A stretch of 64,000 bases of DNA from assembly GCA_038380795.1 (NCBI GenBank), contig CM076259.1:72613948-72677947 (forward strand). Reading direction: 5' to 3'. Origin of the DNA: Pyrocephalus nanus (Eukaryota; Chordata; Aves; Passeriformes; Tyrannidae). The translations under genes and the position numbers were made by a program. Positions 1 to 13,520 of this stretch are shown here, piece by piece. The notes under the pieces were generated by a model. It was not told the DNA's origin. It did not search any database and saw only the letters and a list, made by a program, of their open reading frames with translations. Numbering within the stretch: position 1 is the first letter of the stretch; the number at the start of each line of letters is the position of its first letter.

Positions 1-2616
1 CTATATCTAGTCTGGCAACACTCTTATGGAATATAATTTTCTTAGAAACATTACTACAAGGGTACACAATATTTCTATGTACCGTGGTGAGCTCAAAACT
101 AAATTCATATTTGGCATTTGGATACTGTTTGTGGAATTTTCCTATTCTTTTATTGTTTCTTTTGGTAGATCAAGTTTCAGTTTAAAAGATGAAAATATCT
201 ATCCATTTCTTATTTGAAGGCTGTGGGTGCTCTCCAATATTACTGAAAAAAACTAAAAAATTGGCATCTAAATTTTTTGAAAGGCAACTTACATGTAATA
301 TAACATGTTATAACTTTAGTCATTGTGTCAAGAAGGAACATCACATTATAAAAGCACCTTGGAAGAGTCTTGTGCTATAGACCTTTTGGTGGAAAACCAA
401 GTGTCTTGGTCAACCTGCACTGCTCTCCAGAATAAAAAAATTGTTGCTCCTCAACATTTATCCTCTTTTTATTTTTTTTTTTTTTATTTTCCTGTTATTA
501 TGGCCTTATATTCTTGTTATGCTGGTGTTTGTGATCACCAGTACATGACTTGCCCTGAGTGATATAGTCTCAAGACAAGTGTTTAAAGGTATTTGCACAT
601 TCTGTTTCATTGACATACAATGCCTTCATCATAAAATGTCTGAGTTACTTTATTGCCCTGAACTACTGAAATGGATAAATAGGTACACGAATGGATAAAT
701 AGGTACCCCTATTTTAACTCAGACTCTTCTGAATAACAGATTTTATATATAATGCTTGATCAATATGTTCATTCCTTTAAATTCAAGAATTCATTTTCAT
801 TTCATCTAAAGTAATAAGGACATTCAGCTAAGTCATAGTAGATGGGAACAATTACATTATTAGCAAAAGTGAAGAGATTCTGTTTTTTTTAAATCGAACC
901 TATAGACCTTGTGGAAGTGCTTTTAGGATAGTGAAATTAAAAGACTGGAACAAATATGCTGAGGTTTTCTTCCAGTTTCTGCTTTTATCATAATCCACTT
1001 TTAACCTTTTTTGAATTAGAAAAGATTATTCCTAATTGGTCTTTATTCAATTTTAGTTATTATAATTACTGTCTTAAGCTTATTGTTTAGTATACAACAT
1101 TGTAAAGTATTTCGCTTTCTAGTTTATTTATTGTATGTTTATTTCTCCTTACTCCTGTCACCATGATCCTGAGAAACAGAATTTGGGGTAGATATTTATT
1201 ATTGCCTCAGAAGAATCATGTTTTATTTTATTTGCTCACAAAGAAAGAGTTCTATGCTGTGCTTTAACCCCAGTTATAAAATATTAGAAATATTAAGTGT
1301 TTTTCTATAGAATGTAAAGACCACAGTGTGAACACCTACTACAGGAATTTCAGCTGCCTTACATGTTGTTTAGGACTCAGCCAAGCACTAAGAGAACTGC
1401 AAACTGACTCTTCTTACCAAGTAGGAAGACAATAATTGCATGCCCATGATAGGGTCTATATAGTACATAAAGATATGTTTTGGTTATAAAAGAAGGCAGG
1501 TTTACAAATTCCAGTAGCATTCCAGGAAAGTAAATCTGTGGAGCTGCATAGAACCTGAGTCTAAATCCAGGAAATTACTAATGTTTTTCCCAGTTTTAAC
1601 TAAATTATGCAATATGAGAAAAATCTTTGGAACTTATGTAAGTACCCAGATAAATATTAGTATAGTTTCATGTTATTTGGAATTTTCCAGCTGGAAATCT
1701 TCCTGTTGCAGTGTTTCAAATGTTAATAAGAAAACCATGTTCATTTAATACTAAATATATTTACAGTGCAGGTAGTAAAATATCTGATTCGTTTAGGCCA
1801 AATTTGATGTTTGACATTTCTTTTTCTGATATGGGCATAATAGAAAAAACCCAAAAAACAGAACAGGTATCAGTTTTTGCTTTGTTTTGTTGCACGTTTA
1901 AGTGAAAATTAACTTTGTGCCATTTCTGTCTTTTGCATAAGAACCTGACACCACTTTGGGGTGGTTGAAAGTGTTTGTATAAAATGGGACACTGGTTAGT
2001 ATGGAGAATTAGGACACTAACTATGAATATAGAGCAATGTGCTGAAGCTCTTGAAAAGTGCAGAACACTGCTTTTCTTCTCAGAGTGCTCTGACTTGATT
2101 TGGCAAGGATTCCTGTGTATCCCCTGTATTTTAAACTGATAGAACGACTATTATTCTCTAAAATTAGGCACTCTGTGTCAAAATGTTTCTTGGCAAATAA
2201 ATTGTCTCCATAGAATGAATTATTCTGGAAAAAAAAAATTGAGCAAATAGATTAAGCAATGTCAAAATTATTAACTTGGTTTTCAGTTCTATTGTGTTTT
2301 TTTTTTTTTAAATTCCATATAGCTTTGAATGCTCAATATTTTCAAAGTAATTTTTATAAATGTTGGGCATAAGCAGTCACTTTATGTTATTTTGGGCACT
2401 GATGAAGTAAATATTTTAACTGAATAATGATCACATATAACTTTTGTATATTAATATAGGGTCTTTTAAAAGTATATCAACTTTCTTTTGCCCTAAAAAT
2501 TGTCACCATTTATTGTGTTATGAAAGCATTTAATTAAATGATCATCAGATAATAAAGTGCATCCTGCTGTTCATATAAATCTATAGATAAAGTCACATAA
2601 TAATTTGAAACAAGAT
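1..2616. other. AT-rich noncoding DNA, no gene seen
   Basis: No credible gene is visible. Open frames are at most about 80 codons, low in complexity and unlike any family I know. A T-run lies at 474-485. A 20-bp unit starting ATGGATAAATAGGTAC is repeated in tandem at 671-710, with the first 16 bases identical in both copies. The rest looks like unique intergenic or intronic sequence. Confidence 0.6.
671..710. repeat. Two-copy 20-bp tandem repeat
   Basis: The units at 671-690 and 691-710 share their first 16 bases (ATGGATAAATAGGTAC) and differ in the last four. This looks like a small replication-slippage duplication with no sign of coding. Confidence 0.85.
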
Positions 2617-2725
2617 ACAGAGTCACAGAATGGTTGAGGTTAAGAGTGACTTCTGGAGGCCATCTGGTTCAACGTCCTGTTCAAGCAGGGTCACCTGCAA
2701 TTACTTGCCCTGGTCTAAGTTCAGA
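2617..2725 (-). mobile_element. CR1: CR1 LINE 3'-end scrap
   Basis: Read on the + strand, this begins AGTCACAGAATGGTTGAGG and continues with the diverged complement of the CR1 3' untranslated region (a 'ggccatctggttcaacgtcc' stretch, then 'caagcagggtcacc'). The 3' end of the element is therefore at the low coordinate and the element is on the minus strand. It is severely 5'-truncated and has point changes, so it is an old copy. The upper boundary is uncertain. Confidence 0.85.
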
Positions 2726-5491
2726 AAAGGCAAAAGGAAGAAACATCCACAAAACTTCATAGGATACACTTCCTTTCTTCTCAATGAAAAATATCTTTTT
2801 TTTTTCCTCATTTGATGAAGTAAATACTTTCAAATGTTTTGGCACAAAGTGAAATCTTTATGAGACTAGAACAATAGCTCTGCTATGTATTTCAAACAAA
2901 AGGGAAGGATTTTTTTTTTCTTTTTTAACTGTTAAATAGTTGAAGTTTTGATATATATACGAACTTTGTATATTTTTACCTCCCTTTTCCAGATTTTTAG
3001 TCAAATATTCTCCAGGTGCAAAGACTCTGCTTATTAGCACCAACTGCATTAGCTAATACAGCAAAAATATATACTTTATTCATTTAACGTCCACAAGAAT
3101 AAACTCAGAAATGTCTTTGGGAGCAATGGAACCATTTAAAAATAGGAAACCTGAGCTTGTTTTAATAGTTGAACGTTGCAGAAGCGGTTGTTAAGGATGT
3201 GATTTATTCCATGTAATAGAAAACTATTATTTGAGATGATTAAATTGAAAATTAGTGAAGTTTATAAGAGTCCCCAGTCTGCTTCTGTAGTCAATGAAGG
3301 CAGTGAATTATCTTAAAAGAGCAATCAAATTCTTGGTCTATTTTTTTTCTCCTGATTGAACAGTACAGGGGCCCAGGGGCTTATTAACCTAATTTAGGTT
3401 ATCTTAATCTGTGCTGAAAACTAATTTTATTAGCAAGGTACACACTATACCTCAATTAAATATACAGAGTAATATCAGTTTGACTGTGTGGATACTACAT
3501 CGACAATAGCGAATTTAATAGGGCCAAGGCCCATTCTTTGGACCTTGGAAAAGCGACATAGCACTGTTCGTACCCATATTAACAGACTTTCATCTCCTCA
3601 AAAGAAAAAAAAGACTTGTCCATGCTATCTGTTTCAAGTGACTTCTTACTCTTGATATCTGTGAAACAATGACCAGGAATCAACAGGGAATAAGTGATCC
3701 CCAGAGATAACAAATCTATGTTACAGGTCACACTAACAATTTACAGCTTGGACACTCATGCCTGAGGAGTGGCTTGCCATGTTAGCACTATCATCATATA
3801 GCTTTCAGATCCAACTTCCTAAATATTAATCTGGGACTGCATAGAATGCATATTTCTAATGAAAGTCTGTGATTTCCAAATCTGAAATCTTTATTCAATA
3901 AATTTTTTGTAAAATCAGGTTCAGTTCCTCCATTCAAAACACAGAAGTATTTGACATAGACTGAACAGAGATATACAATGTCTCTTGATTTTTCCTTTAT
4001 CCACCATCCTGGTATGAACATTTAGAAATGGCCTTCTAAAGAAATGCATTAACAGTTCTAATTTCAATGGCTATTAATTAAGATGTTCTTCTCCTGGCTT
4101 TTTATTATAATGTGACAATTAATAGGCAAGAGAAATTTGAATGGATTAACAATTTTACAAGGATAATTTCAAATACGTGTGCAGGGATATCTTTGATACT
4201 TCTGAGGATTTGGTTTTGCAATTACAAGCAACTCCTAATTACAGGTTTTGTAAGTGAAAATTTTTCTAGTTACTTCTCTCTGTACTGTGATTTTCATGAA
4301 AAATCATTGTCCTTTCGCTATAACTCACAGTGTGTTAGAGTGGATCCTACATATTCATGTATTTAAATATACCAATTTGAATAATTATCATGATTTTCAT
4401 TAAACTATAATGAAGAAGGAATGAGATCTTTACTGTTGGAACTCAAAAACACAGAAGAAAAGAATTTTGCATTGAACAGGGACATAGAGTTTTAAAATAA
4501 TTTATATTTCCGTTCAGCGGTACTAGTAACTACTATCTACTTTTAATGAATACTTGTCAGTTCTGATGCTATGTTTCACTGACCTTCCTTTCTGTTAGCA
4601 CTATTCTAGGCTTATGTTTTTTACCTGGCTGCCTTTAGAGTATAGAATTGCAGATCTGATCCCTCCCTCCAAGCCCAAAAGTTTACTTATTCTTTTTATC
4701 ACTAATCCCTGTAGTTTATACAGTAAGTGGCTATAAAAAGTAAAATTCAGTTGAAAATCCTAAGACCTGCCCACCAAGCTTTTTGTCATCTATAATTTGT
4801 TCTTCCCTCTTGCTCCTTCTACTTCTACTTCCTCCCTCTGTCCTGTGTACCTCAACATATTCGTTTTCTACCAGTTAATCTATTCCTGCTTTCTTGAGTT
4901 TTGCAGAACATACAATTTAAATTATTGTGATGGCAGATTCAAAAGTTTCTAAACCTCTCATTAAATGTTTTCTCTTAACATTTACACTAATTTTTGCTTC
5001 TAGTCAGAAGGAAAAGACCAAAATTACAAAAACACAATAGACCAGAATTTAGTTTCTTAAGGAATGAAGTTCATTATCTAAAGCTCTGAGAGCAGTAGAC
5101 TAGAATTAGGTACATGGGAGCTCGGAGTGCTTGGTATGATATCCTCTAATCCCACAATTTTACTATCTGTTACAATTATCCTAGTTAATGAACTATAAAT
5201 TTACATTGCAAGTTGTGATGTTAAAAGAGTTTTTGTTGCCTTCGTGTACAAACGTTGCCTCCCTTGACATCTCTGGCAATCCATTTTAATTTGTCTTCAA
5301 AACACAATTTTAGGGAACATTTTGTTTCCTCACTTTATGAACAATGGAAATTTAGATGAGGAGAGGAGGCAGGAAAGGGTAAACTATTCTTTTGTGTGTT
5401 AAATTTAATTGCTCTGAATTTTTTGAATTGACTCTTTTATGTAATGTTTCCTCTTATCTTGTTCATTAACTCAATAGATTAGTACACTTTA
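2726..5491. other. AT-rich noncoding DNA, no gene seen
   Basis: No coding exon, RNA gene or recognisable repeat is visible. Frames of 60-84 codons occur (for example 4112-4366 +) but are AT-driven and resemble nothing known. A pyrimidine-rich stretch lies near 4802-4850. Confidence 0.55.
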
Positions 5492-6377
5492 AAAGGCAGA
5501 TGATGCCAAGCTGGGGGGGATGTTGATCTGCTGGAAGGCAGAAGGGTTCTGCAGAGGGACCTGGAACAAGCTGGAGAGATGGTTTGATTCCAACAGAATG
5601 AGGTTCAACAAGGCCAAGTGCCGGGTCCTGCACTTTGACCACAACAGCCCCCTGCAGCACTACAGACTGGGGACAGAGTGGCTGGAGAGCAGCCAGGCAG
5701 AAAGGGATCTGGGGGTGCTGATTAACAGGAAGCTGAACATGAGCCAGCAGTGTGCCCAGGTGGCCAAGAAGGCCAATGGCATCCTGGCCTGCATCAGGAA
5801 CAGTGTGGCCAGCAGGAGCAGGGAAGTGATTCTGCCCTTGTACTCAGCAATGGTGAGGCCACACCTGGAGTGCTGTGACCAGTTCTGGGCCCCTCAGTTC
5901 AAGAAAGACATTGAGGCGCTGGAGCAGGTCCAGAGAAGAGCAACCAGGCTGGTGAAGGGAATTGAACACAAGACCTATGAGGAGAGGCTGAGGGAGTTGG
6001 GTTTTAGTCTGGAGAAGAGGAGGCTCAGAGGTGACCTCATCACTCTCTACAACTTGGAGGAGGTTGTAGCCAGGTGGGGGTTGGTCTCTTCTCCCAGGCA
6101 ATCAGCAACAGGACAAGCGGGCACAGTCTTAAGCTGTGCCAGGGGAGGTTTAGGTTGAATATTAGGAGAAAATATTTTACAGAGAGAGTAATCAGACACT
6201 GGGATGGGCTGCCCATGGAGGTGGTGGATTCACCATCGCTGGGGGTTTTTAAGATGAGACTGGATTTGGTACTTAGTGTCATGGTCTAGTAACCATGGCA
6301 CTGTTGGATCAAGGGTTGGACTTGATCTTGGAGGCCTTTTCCAACCAGGTTGATTGTATGATTCTGTGATTCCATGA
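5492..6377 (+). mobile_element. CR1: Young 5'-truncated CR1 LINE
   Basis: The element enters within the RT domain ('gcagatgatgccaagctggg', the CR1 'ADDTKLGG' region) and runs to a complete CR1 3' end, finishing TGTATGATTCTGTGATTCC followed by ATGA. CR1 copies are normally 5'-truncated because reverse transcription stops early. They integrate without a poly(A) tail, ending instead in a short ATTCTRTGA-type repeat as seen here. The long open frame and high GC against the AT-rich flanks suggest a fairly recent insertion. The same subfamily appears in reverse orientation at 59387-59774, judging by the shared 3' UTR wording ('gatcaagggttggacttgat'). Confidence 0.95.
5520..6289 (+). pseudogene. CR1 reverse transcriptase C-terminus, one frameshift
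   Basis: The frame is open from 5520 to 6158 and resumes in another frame from about 6074 to 6289, so a small deletion near 6050-6075 breaks the reading. Visible CR1 RT blocks, in order, are the '[12 protein letters not shown]' segment, '[19 protein letters not shown]', '[18 protein letters not shown]', '[14 protein letters not shown]', 'YEERLRELG', '[12 protein letters not shown]' and, after the break, 'GLFSQA', '[19 protein letters not shown]' and '[15 protein letters not shown]'. These are the thumb and C-terminal part of the jockey/CR1-type RT. The palm catalytic motif is absent because of 5' truncation. Relative to the usual CR1 pattern one residue is also missing in 'ELG(L)FSLEK'. No function is expected. 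Confidence 0.93.
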
Positions 6378-6832
6378 AGACAGACATTACAGAGTGAAAA
6401 AAAGAGATAAGTCGCCGAAGTGCTCCCAGTCCATTTTTGCTGAAACGTTTCCTAGTATTATGAAATATATGCTGTCAGAAAAGTGTACAGAAGCTTAACT
6501 CTTTGGAGTAACTTTTTAGTTTTATGTAATCTTAAAATCTTTTATAGCATAACCTAAGTGTGTATGTGTTTACATGTACAATTGTATATACATGTAAGTA
6601 TCAAGTCTGTGTAAATGACTTTGATCACTGATTGTAAAAATTAATTAAAATTTTCATTACCTGATTAGTCAAGAATAAAGAGTTCTTCTTTCTAGAAATA
6701 ATAATAAAATAAACTTAAAATATTACAAAGAGAAACACCTGTGGAAAAAATAAATAATGTATGGAATTAAATCTTGCAGGCTATCTCTTAAGATATACAT
6801 GATAATATAAGAATTTCAAGATTCCAAATATA

Positions 6833-6930
6833 AAACAAAAAACAACCCACACACCCCAAAATAGAAAAAAAGACAGAAAACCACTAAAAAAACCCCAAAC
6901 AATGCAACCAAAACCAAAACAATAACAAAA
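6833..6930. repeat. A-rich (AAAAC/CCAAA) low-complexity tract
   Basis: This is a strand-asymmetric run of A with short C blocks and almost no T or G ('acaacccacacaccccaaa', 'aaccaaaaccaaaacaataa'). The same composition recurs at 9196, 31100, 43400, 49005 and 62140, partly on the opposite strand. Confidence 0.7.
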
Positions 6931-9195
6931 AATTATTCATAAAAACTAGCATAGGCTAGTTAATAGTCACTGAGGACAAACCCATTTATGTAATGATATA
7001 TGAATTCACAAAGACAGCCTTTCTATCATGCACTGCAGAACCAGAATTTTTCTGCCAAATGTGTATAATAAACACAGCTACATCTCATGCACAGAAGAAT
7101 TCCTTTACACTCAGTGGAGAGATGCAGTTATTTTAAATTATCTGTACTAATTATTTAAATCCTACTGGAGTCACAAGATTCTGGCATCTTTTTGTTCCAC
7201 ACATTGGACACTCAAACAGTTCTCATGGAACTTCAGAATATCCATAGGATAAGCCCTAAAAGCAGGCTAAAGAAGGTCACACAGCTTTGGAGGGAAAGAG
7301 ACTTTAAAGGTTTTTTTAAGTGACCGCTGGAATAATTTCTCATTAGAAACAGCCGATGTTCTATGATCAAACTGGGACCATCGCCACACAACAGACTAGG
7401 CATTTTAGTCATTTACTCTGAATGTGTTCATCATCTTTAACTCCACAGAATCAACCACCCTATATGAGATATTTAATTCTTCTAAGTTAAAAAATAAATT
7501 GCTAATAATAGAAGCAAGATTTTGCTACATCCTGTTGGACTCATATTATGACAAAGCACCATAAAATAGTTATATTTATTGAGTTGATATCATGTTTTAC
7601 TGTGTCTTTCAGCTTTGTTGTTAAGCTTGCGCAGAGCAGTAGGTAAGGATTTGTTTGTCATTATCATCACCTGTAAATAAATGACACCTTAAATCCTATC
7701 TGAGTTGTAATTTGTTTGATGGGTATAAATGCTCAGTGGTAGAGTTGAAAAAAGTGTGATACTAAGTACATTACAATTTCTTGTCCATTGATTTATAACA
7801 CTTATACAAAATGAAGTTTATACCCTGTAAATTCCAACACATGCTTATCTTCAAAACTCATTTAGCTTCTATGACATGCCAAAATAATTTATCTCTTCTA
7901 CTGTATTACATTAAAATTGTAATTTATTATTCATTTCTTCTTTTCTCTTTGAAGACAATGGAGTATGCTTCAAAGATAAAATGAAGAATAATGTAAGGAT
8001 GGCACAATCACAGCTTTGAAATCCAAGAAGCTCAGCAATAATGTTGATGCATGTAAAATAATAGTGGAAAATAATAAATAACACTATTTCTGATGTCCTT
8101 GACAATTTATTAATCAAAGATTTGAAAATGACTGATTCAAATTCAGCTGCTTTTCCTTACACTAACTCTATATGGCTAAGAAAACAACATAGAGAGGATG
8201 GGAAAAGTAGAAATATTAGCAGTGATTTGGCTGCAATACATTGCAGAATGTGCTATATTGATTGTATACCAATGATGCAGTGGTAGAGCACACTGACTTG
8301 TATCGACCATGTTATTTTGAAATTTATACTATCTTTAGTAATCATGAATCCTGTTAATAGCCCATACACAGCTAAATACAGGATTAGTTAAGGTGGACTG
8401 TGATATCTCTACATTCTGAAGCACTTTTAATGTGTTTACACAGTTTGATTTAACAAATTAATAACTTTTGCCAAGAATTAAATTCTGCACTAAAAAAAAA
8501 AATTAAGAAAACCCACAACAACAGGCAACACCATGGCAATACAAATGAATACAAATTGTGAATATAAAATAATTACAGGTAATGATACTGCAACAGAATA
8601 TCTTCCTGGCTTCTAGCTAGTAAGAATTCAGATATCTTTTAAGTAAAGGATAGCATGCTCTGTGGGTCATAACTCTAGGTGCATTTTATTTTCATGCATC
8701 ATTTCTAGTGGGTTTGAACTGGTGTCATTTCTTTCTTCAAGGACATATTTTAATTGTGTATTTTGTGAATAATCTGCTTTCTTTTTCACTACAACTTGTT
8801 CATTTCTAGTTCATTAAAACAGATCTGTTGAAAAAATGAACCATTTTACCTTTTTCTCATGTTTGTTTGTTTTCCCTGCCAATCATTTCTTTTCCAAACT
8901 CAAGTTTTAGTTTGTTTAATTTCTCCGTATACAGAAGTTGGCTCTCAATCATCTTTGACATTTTTTAAATTTTTTTACTTCTATTATATCTTTTCTGTGT
9001 CAGAAGTACTGTGCACTGCTTTCAAGGTTTTGTTAACTGCAGAATAGAATTACATATAAAATAGCTAAAGGCTATGTTATAGTACAGGCATCCAGACTAA
9101 TTTGAAGGCATATGTGAAATATTAGCTTTCATCATTTGTGACCCTCTAATACAGAAATCATAACATCTAAGAACAAATCTCTTTTCCTTCCAGAA

Positions 9196-9268
9196 AAATC
9201 AACCCCACAACCAAAAAACCAAACAACAACAAAAAAAATAACCAAACAAACAAACCCCCCAAACAGTC
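9196..9268. repeat. (CAAA)n-like low-complexity tract
   Basis: A/C-only tract with 'ccaaacaacaacaaaa' and 'aaccaaacaaacaaacc' repeats. It has no coding content. Confidence 0.75.
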
Positions 9269-9743
9269 AAAACCCAAATGAATTGTCTTTTTGTATCTTG
9301 GCATTTGGTCAAAATAACTGAGAACTGCATTGTTCTATTACTTTGACTTAATATTACATCTGTTAACCTTCCCTGCAATTTTAAGTGTTTATTGTCCTAA
9401 TTGTCAGCTATGTGACATAATTTAATGTTGTTGATACAGTGTGGGAGGAGAAATATTGCTCTTACATTCTCTCTTATGGCAGCCGGCATTTAGATAGTGC
9501 ACATTTCTGACCTTGAATTAAGCTTATTACCTTAATTTGGTCCTAGATGATAGTGTACTTTCAGCTGTAAATAGAAGAATTTCGTTTAATTTCTTCTGTT
9601 CGGCATGGATGATAGAAAAACTCGATATCAATCTGACTTCTCAAGAAAAGCAAAACCTTATATCAAAGTCTTGGCTCAGACAAGATGAAGGGTTTTATCT
9701 AGAAGCAGACCTGGTTTAAAGGTATTCTAAAAAGAGAAAGAAC

Positions 9744-10232
9744 CTGAATGGTTTGGGTTGGAAGGAATCTTAAAGATCATGTAGTTCAGTGTCTCTGCTG
9801 TGGGCAGGGACACCTTCACTAGAACGGGTGGCTCAAAGCCCCATCCAACTTGGCCTCGAACATTTCCAGTGATGACTTATCCACAGCTTCTCTGGGCAAC
9901 TTGTTCCAGTGCATCACCACCCTCATAATGAAGAAATTCTTCCTAGCATTCAATCTAAATATACCCATTTTCAGTTTAAACACATTCCTCCTTGCCTACC
10001 CTTTGAAGAAGTTCCTCTTTAGCTTCTTCTATGCCCCCTTTAGCTACTGGAAGTCTTCAATGAGGTCACTCCAGAGCCTTCTCCTCTGTGCTGAACAACC
10101 CAAATTCCTTTCAGCCTGTCTTCATGGGAGATGTGCTCCAGCTGTCTGACCATTTTCATGGTTGTCCTCTGGACCCTCTCCAACAGGACCATACCTTGTG
10201 CTGGGGACCTCAGAGCTGGATTCAGCACTCAT
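9744..10232 (-). mobile_element. CR1: CR1 LINE 3' part
   Basis: Read on the + strand it opens with 'gaatggtttgggttggaagg', the complement of a CR1 3' UTR end, and runs through the complement of the C-terminal RT region. Minus-strand translation between 10228 and 10040 shows recognisable pieces ('LLERVQRTTMKMVRQLEH', 'HEDRLK'), with frame breaks further on. Only about 490 bp of the 3' part is present. It is more diverged than the 5492 copy and belongs to another CR1 subfamily, the one ending 'CCAACCCAAACCATTC'. Confidence 0.93.
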
Positions 10233-13200
10233 CATATCTCATTTCATATATTTGAGTACTAAATACATTTTAATTATTTCATTAAAAGTGAATGCAATAG
10301 AAAAGTGTTTAATAACGAGACAATAGTGATAAGTTGAAAATATAAGTAGAAGCACTCCAATAAACTTTTTGGATTGAATTTATTAAAAAACCTACAAGTA
10401 GCCTAAAAAACTAAGCTAACTGTATTGATGTAAATACTTAAGTTTTTTTACAGTAATTTGCATCTACACAAAAAACAGGTTCCCACTTAAAAAATAAGGG
10501 TTAATTCTCCAAACTTTTAGTTTTTATGATAATTTTTTGTCTATATTACAAAAAGTAATTTCCATTATTAAGGTACACTGACATAAAATTATCTGTGCTT
10601 CCTTCTTCTTGGACAGGAGATTCAGTTATGGGTACTACGGCATTAAGAGCACTTTGAGATCTTTACTACAATGTACTTAAACAGCAATGAAAAGCATATA
10701 AAATCATTTAACATAAACATCAATTCCACTACACCTTTTTTACTTTCATTATTATTTTAAAATATATACACTTATGATTAATATATTAGCCAATTGCATT
10801 CCTTAAAATTAAATATGAACATGCATTTACTTCACAGTATACTCCAAGAACTTGTCTGTCTGAATAAACCTAAATAAGACAAGTGAAGCCAGACAGTATT
10901 TGCTTTCCTCTTCACCATGAACTCAAAAGGCTTAAGGAAAATCAAAGCCCTTCTGAACATGCTCTCCCTGCAAGGGCATCTTTTCCAATTGCTTTTTAAA
11001 CCTCACAAACTTTGCTTTCAATCCAGTTGTTGGAACAGAATTTTAAACGTTCTTAATCAAAGACAGGAATCCCAAAGACTAAGATGTCACAAAGATTTTG
11101 AATAAACTGCAAAAGGACTGCAGTCAAGAAAAGAAGGAATGTAATGCCAGTGTCATGACAGAAAGTATCACAAGTCATTGTGTGCTTATTTTAAGAAATA
11201 TCGAGCACCATTGATAGGAATCTTCACGTCAAATTTATTACCTATGAAGGATGGTACTAAGTAAAATGTCAAAAATTTTAGACACAACTCTGAAAAATCA
11301 CTTACTAATTAAGATATAAACCATGTGAAGATACTGCTTTCATTTGTAAACTAAGAAGCAAACCAGTGTCCTAGTGTCAAGGGAAAAAAACTGAAAACAC
11401 AAAGGTCAGTCTTTAAGTTCTCTGACAAGACTTTTCATTAATCTTATCTTCTCTAAGCACTAAAGAAATCTTATGTCAGGAAATGGCTGTTTCTTATTAG
11501 ACAATTCAAAAACATGTCTAAGATTTAAGAGAAATCTTCACAGCTGACATGAGGTTGATTTACATGGTTTTAATCATGCCATTAAGCTTTAATTATTTAA
11601 ATTAATTGTCTAGTTTAAAATACTTGGCCAATGTCTGTTACAAATGAACAAACAGTTGTACCACACCTTGAATATATAAAATATAGAGAATAAATCAAAC
11701 TTCTGAGAGGTGAACTGTAAAACTTACAATAAATGCCTAATTTTTACAGTGATAGATGTAGACAAAGCAAATCCTACCACTAAAGCATATGACTCCACAG
11801 ACCCATGTTACATCCCTAAATCTGTTTTGCAAAAAATGAAGGAAACTATGAATTCAAAAGGACATCACAGAAGCTGTAATGTCTTGATCAAGTGTCCAAA
11901 ACACCTGTAACAATGTTGAGCAAAGGGACAGAGCTGTTTTTGCCCACCAAACACACACACATACACAAAGAAATAGTAAAACATTGGTTTTCTGAATTAT
12001 TTTAGAAGAAAATCATAAAATAAATGAAGATTCAGGTAGCAATATGTTCTTACCTACTAGCTTGATGACTCTATCAGTGCCTTTCCCAGAGTCTCCAATT
12101 TGCTATTCTATGTCTAGTTTTAGTATTGCATTGTTGTGCACCCTGGGCTCTGACTTTTGAGAAGATACTAAATTCTGAGAAAGCTATAGGAGAAAGTATA
12201 TCAAATAGAGCTGTTCAAGAGAGAATTGCAAACTCAAATTTTCAGACAGAACTAAGGACATTGAGCTGTGCATAGCTGGTAAAAGTAAAGGATTCAAAAA
12301 CAAAAACATGGACATAAGAAGATATAAAACCTGTCTAAAAAAAAAAAAAGAAACAAAACAGTCTGCAGCTCAGAGACATTGAGCCATTTGAAATAACAAC
12401 AGAGTGCAATCAACTTATAAGCAATCATGCGGTCAAATCCTAAGGCATCTTATTGTATGTGATGACAATATTAAAGTCCATCTTACAAGTTGTTAGTCTT
12501 GGCTGTCTATTATGTAGGTTTGTCCAGTAGATACTGCCTTGTGTTTAATCTACTTAAACATGTAAAAATTGACCAAGCTTGGTTCCCCAAAGAGGTAGCA
12601 AAGTATGATTTTGCACTTCATAATAAATATCCATTAATTACTTAAATTAAAAGCATTTTATTTAACATGAAATAATTGCTATCTGGGTACCAAATATCCT
12701 TTGTTCTTACCAGCTTTTGAAAGAACACATGCAATTTGATAAAAGCCTTTTCCTTTCCCCATTCCCTACCTTCTTCATCAAAGCAAAGAGAAATAAAAAT
12801 ACCAAAGACATTGCAGGGAGGGAAATACATTGATATTGTGATTGAAGCTGAGTACTACAGGCCAGCAATAGCACAGAAGCCAGAAAGCCAGATCAGTGAG
12901 GTGTTAGGGCAAAGTTAACATGCTCTACGAAAAAAACATGTTATCACAAACATCTGCAGAACCAAATATATAAATATCATGAAGTATTTCATCAGAATTA
13001 GAGACTTAAATACCTCTTTCATTGACTCAGCATGACTAAATGATCTGCCTGTGCAAGTTAGATTCTGAAAGGTGGAGTTAAATGTAAGTCCAGAAACAAA
13101 GGAGAAGCAATTGTTAATTCATGCAGAACAGTATGTTGTTAAAATATCCTGTTTTCTTTAAATTCCTATCAGATTTACCCTATTATTTGTATTGTAGTTA

Positions 13201-13494
13201 TCATGCAGAGAAATGAAAAGTGGCTTTAACAGGAGTCATAACAGAAATCTTAGGAGCCTCAGTTGTGTATGTTCCTGAATTTAGGTGAGATAAATATAAC
13301 GCATCTTTGACATACACTGAAGATTACACACAAAGATGCCAATGAGCTCATTCTTTTATTTCTGTTCTCAACATTTTAATGCAATCATTGCAGATTTGCT
13401 ACATTCTGGTTTAATTTTTTTTTTTAATGGAGTAGGAGTGATTTTTCTATTTGTAATTTTACACTAATCTCAATTTAAAATACATGCAAGAACT

Positions 13495-13520
13495 TGTTTA
13501 TTAGTTTCTAGTAAATTCAT
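13495..13520 (+). repeat. Direct repeat copy 1, 26 bp
   Basis: The sequence begins TGTTTATTAGTTTCTAGTAA and is identical over 26 bases to 14161-14186 (copy 2). The bases immediately outside differ. Chance identity of this length within 64 kb is very unlikely even in AT-rich DNA, so it is a genuine duplication. Confidence 0.9.

Larger units (their letters stand above)
6378..9743. other. AT-rich noncoding DNA with A/C-rich tracts
   Basis: No gene is visible. A-rich, C-interrupted low-complexity tracts lie at about 6833-6930 and 9196-9268, and short A-runs are scattered. The minus-strand frame at 7911-8117 and the plus-strand frame at 9537-9719 are unrecognised and probably chance. Confidence 0.55.

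Noticed and set aside
8276..8310. 'cagtggtagagcac' resembling a tRNA A box
   Set aside because: No B box, no acceptor-stem pairing and no cloverleaf around it.
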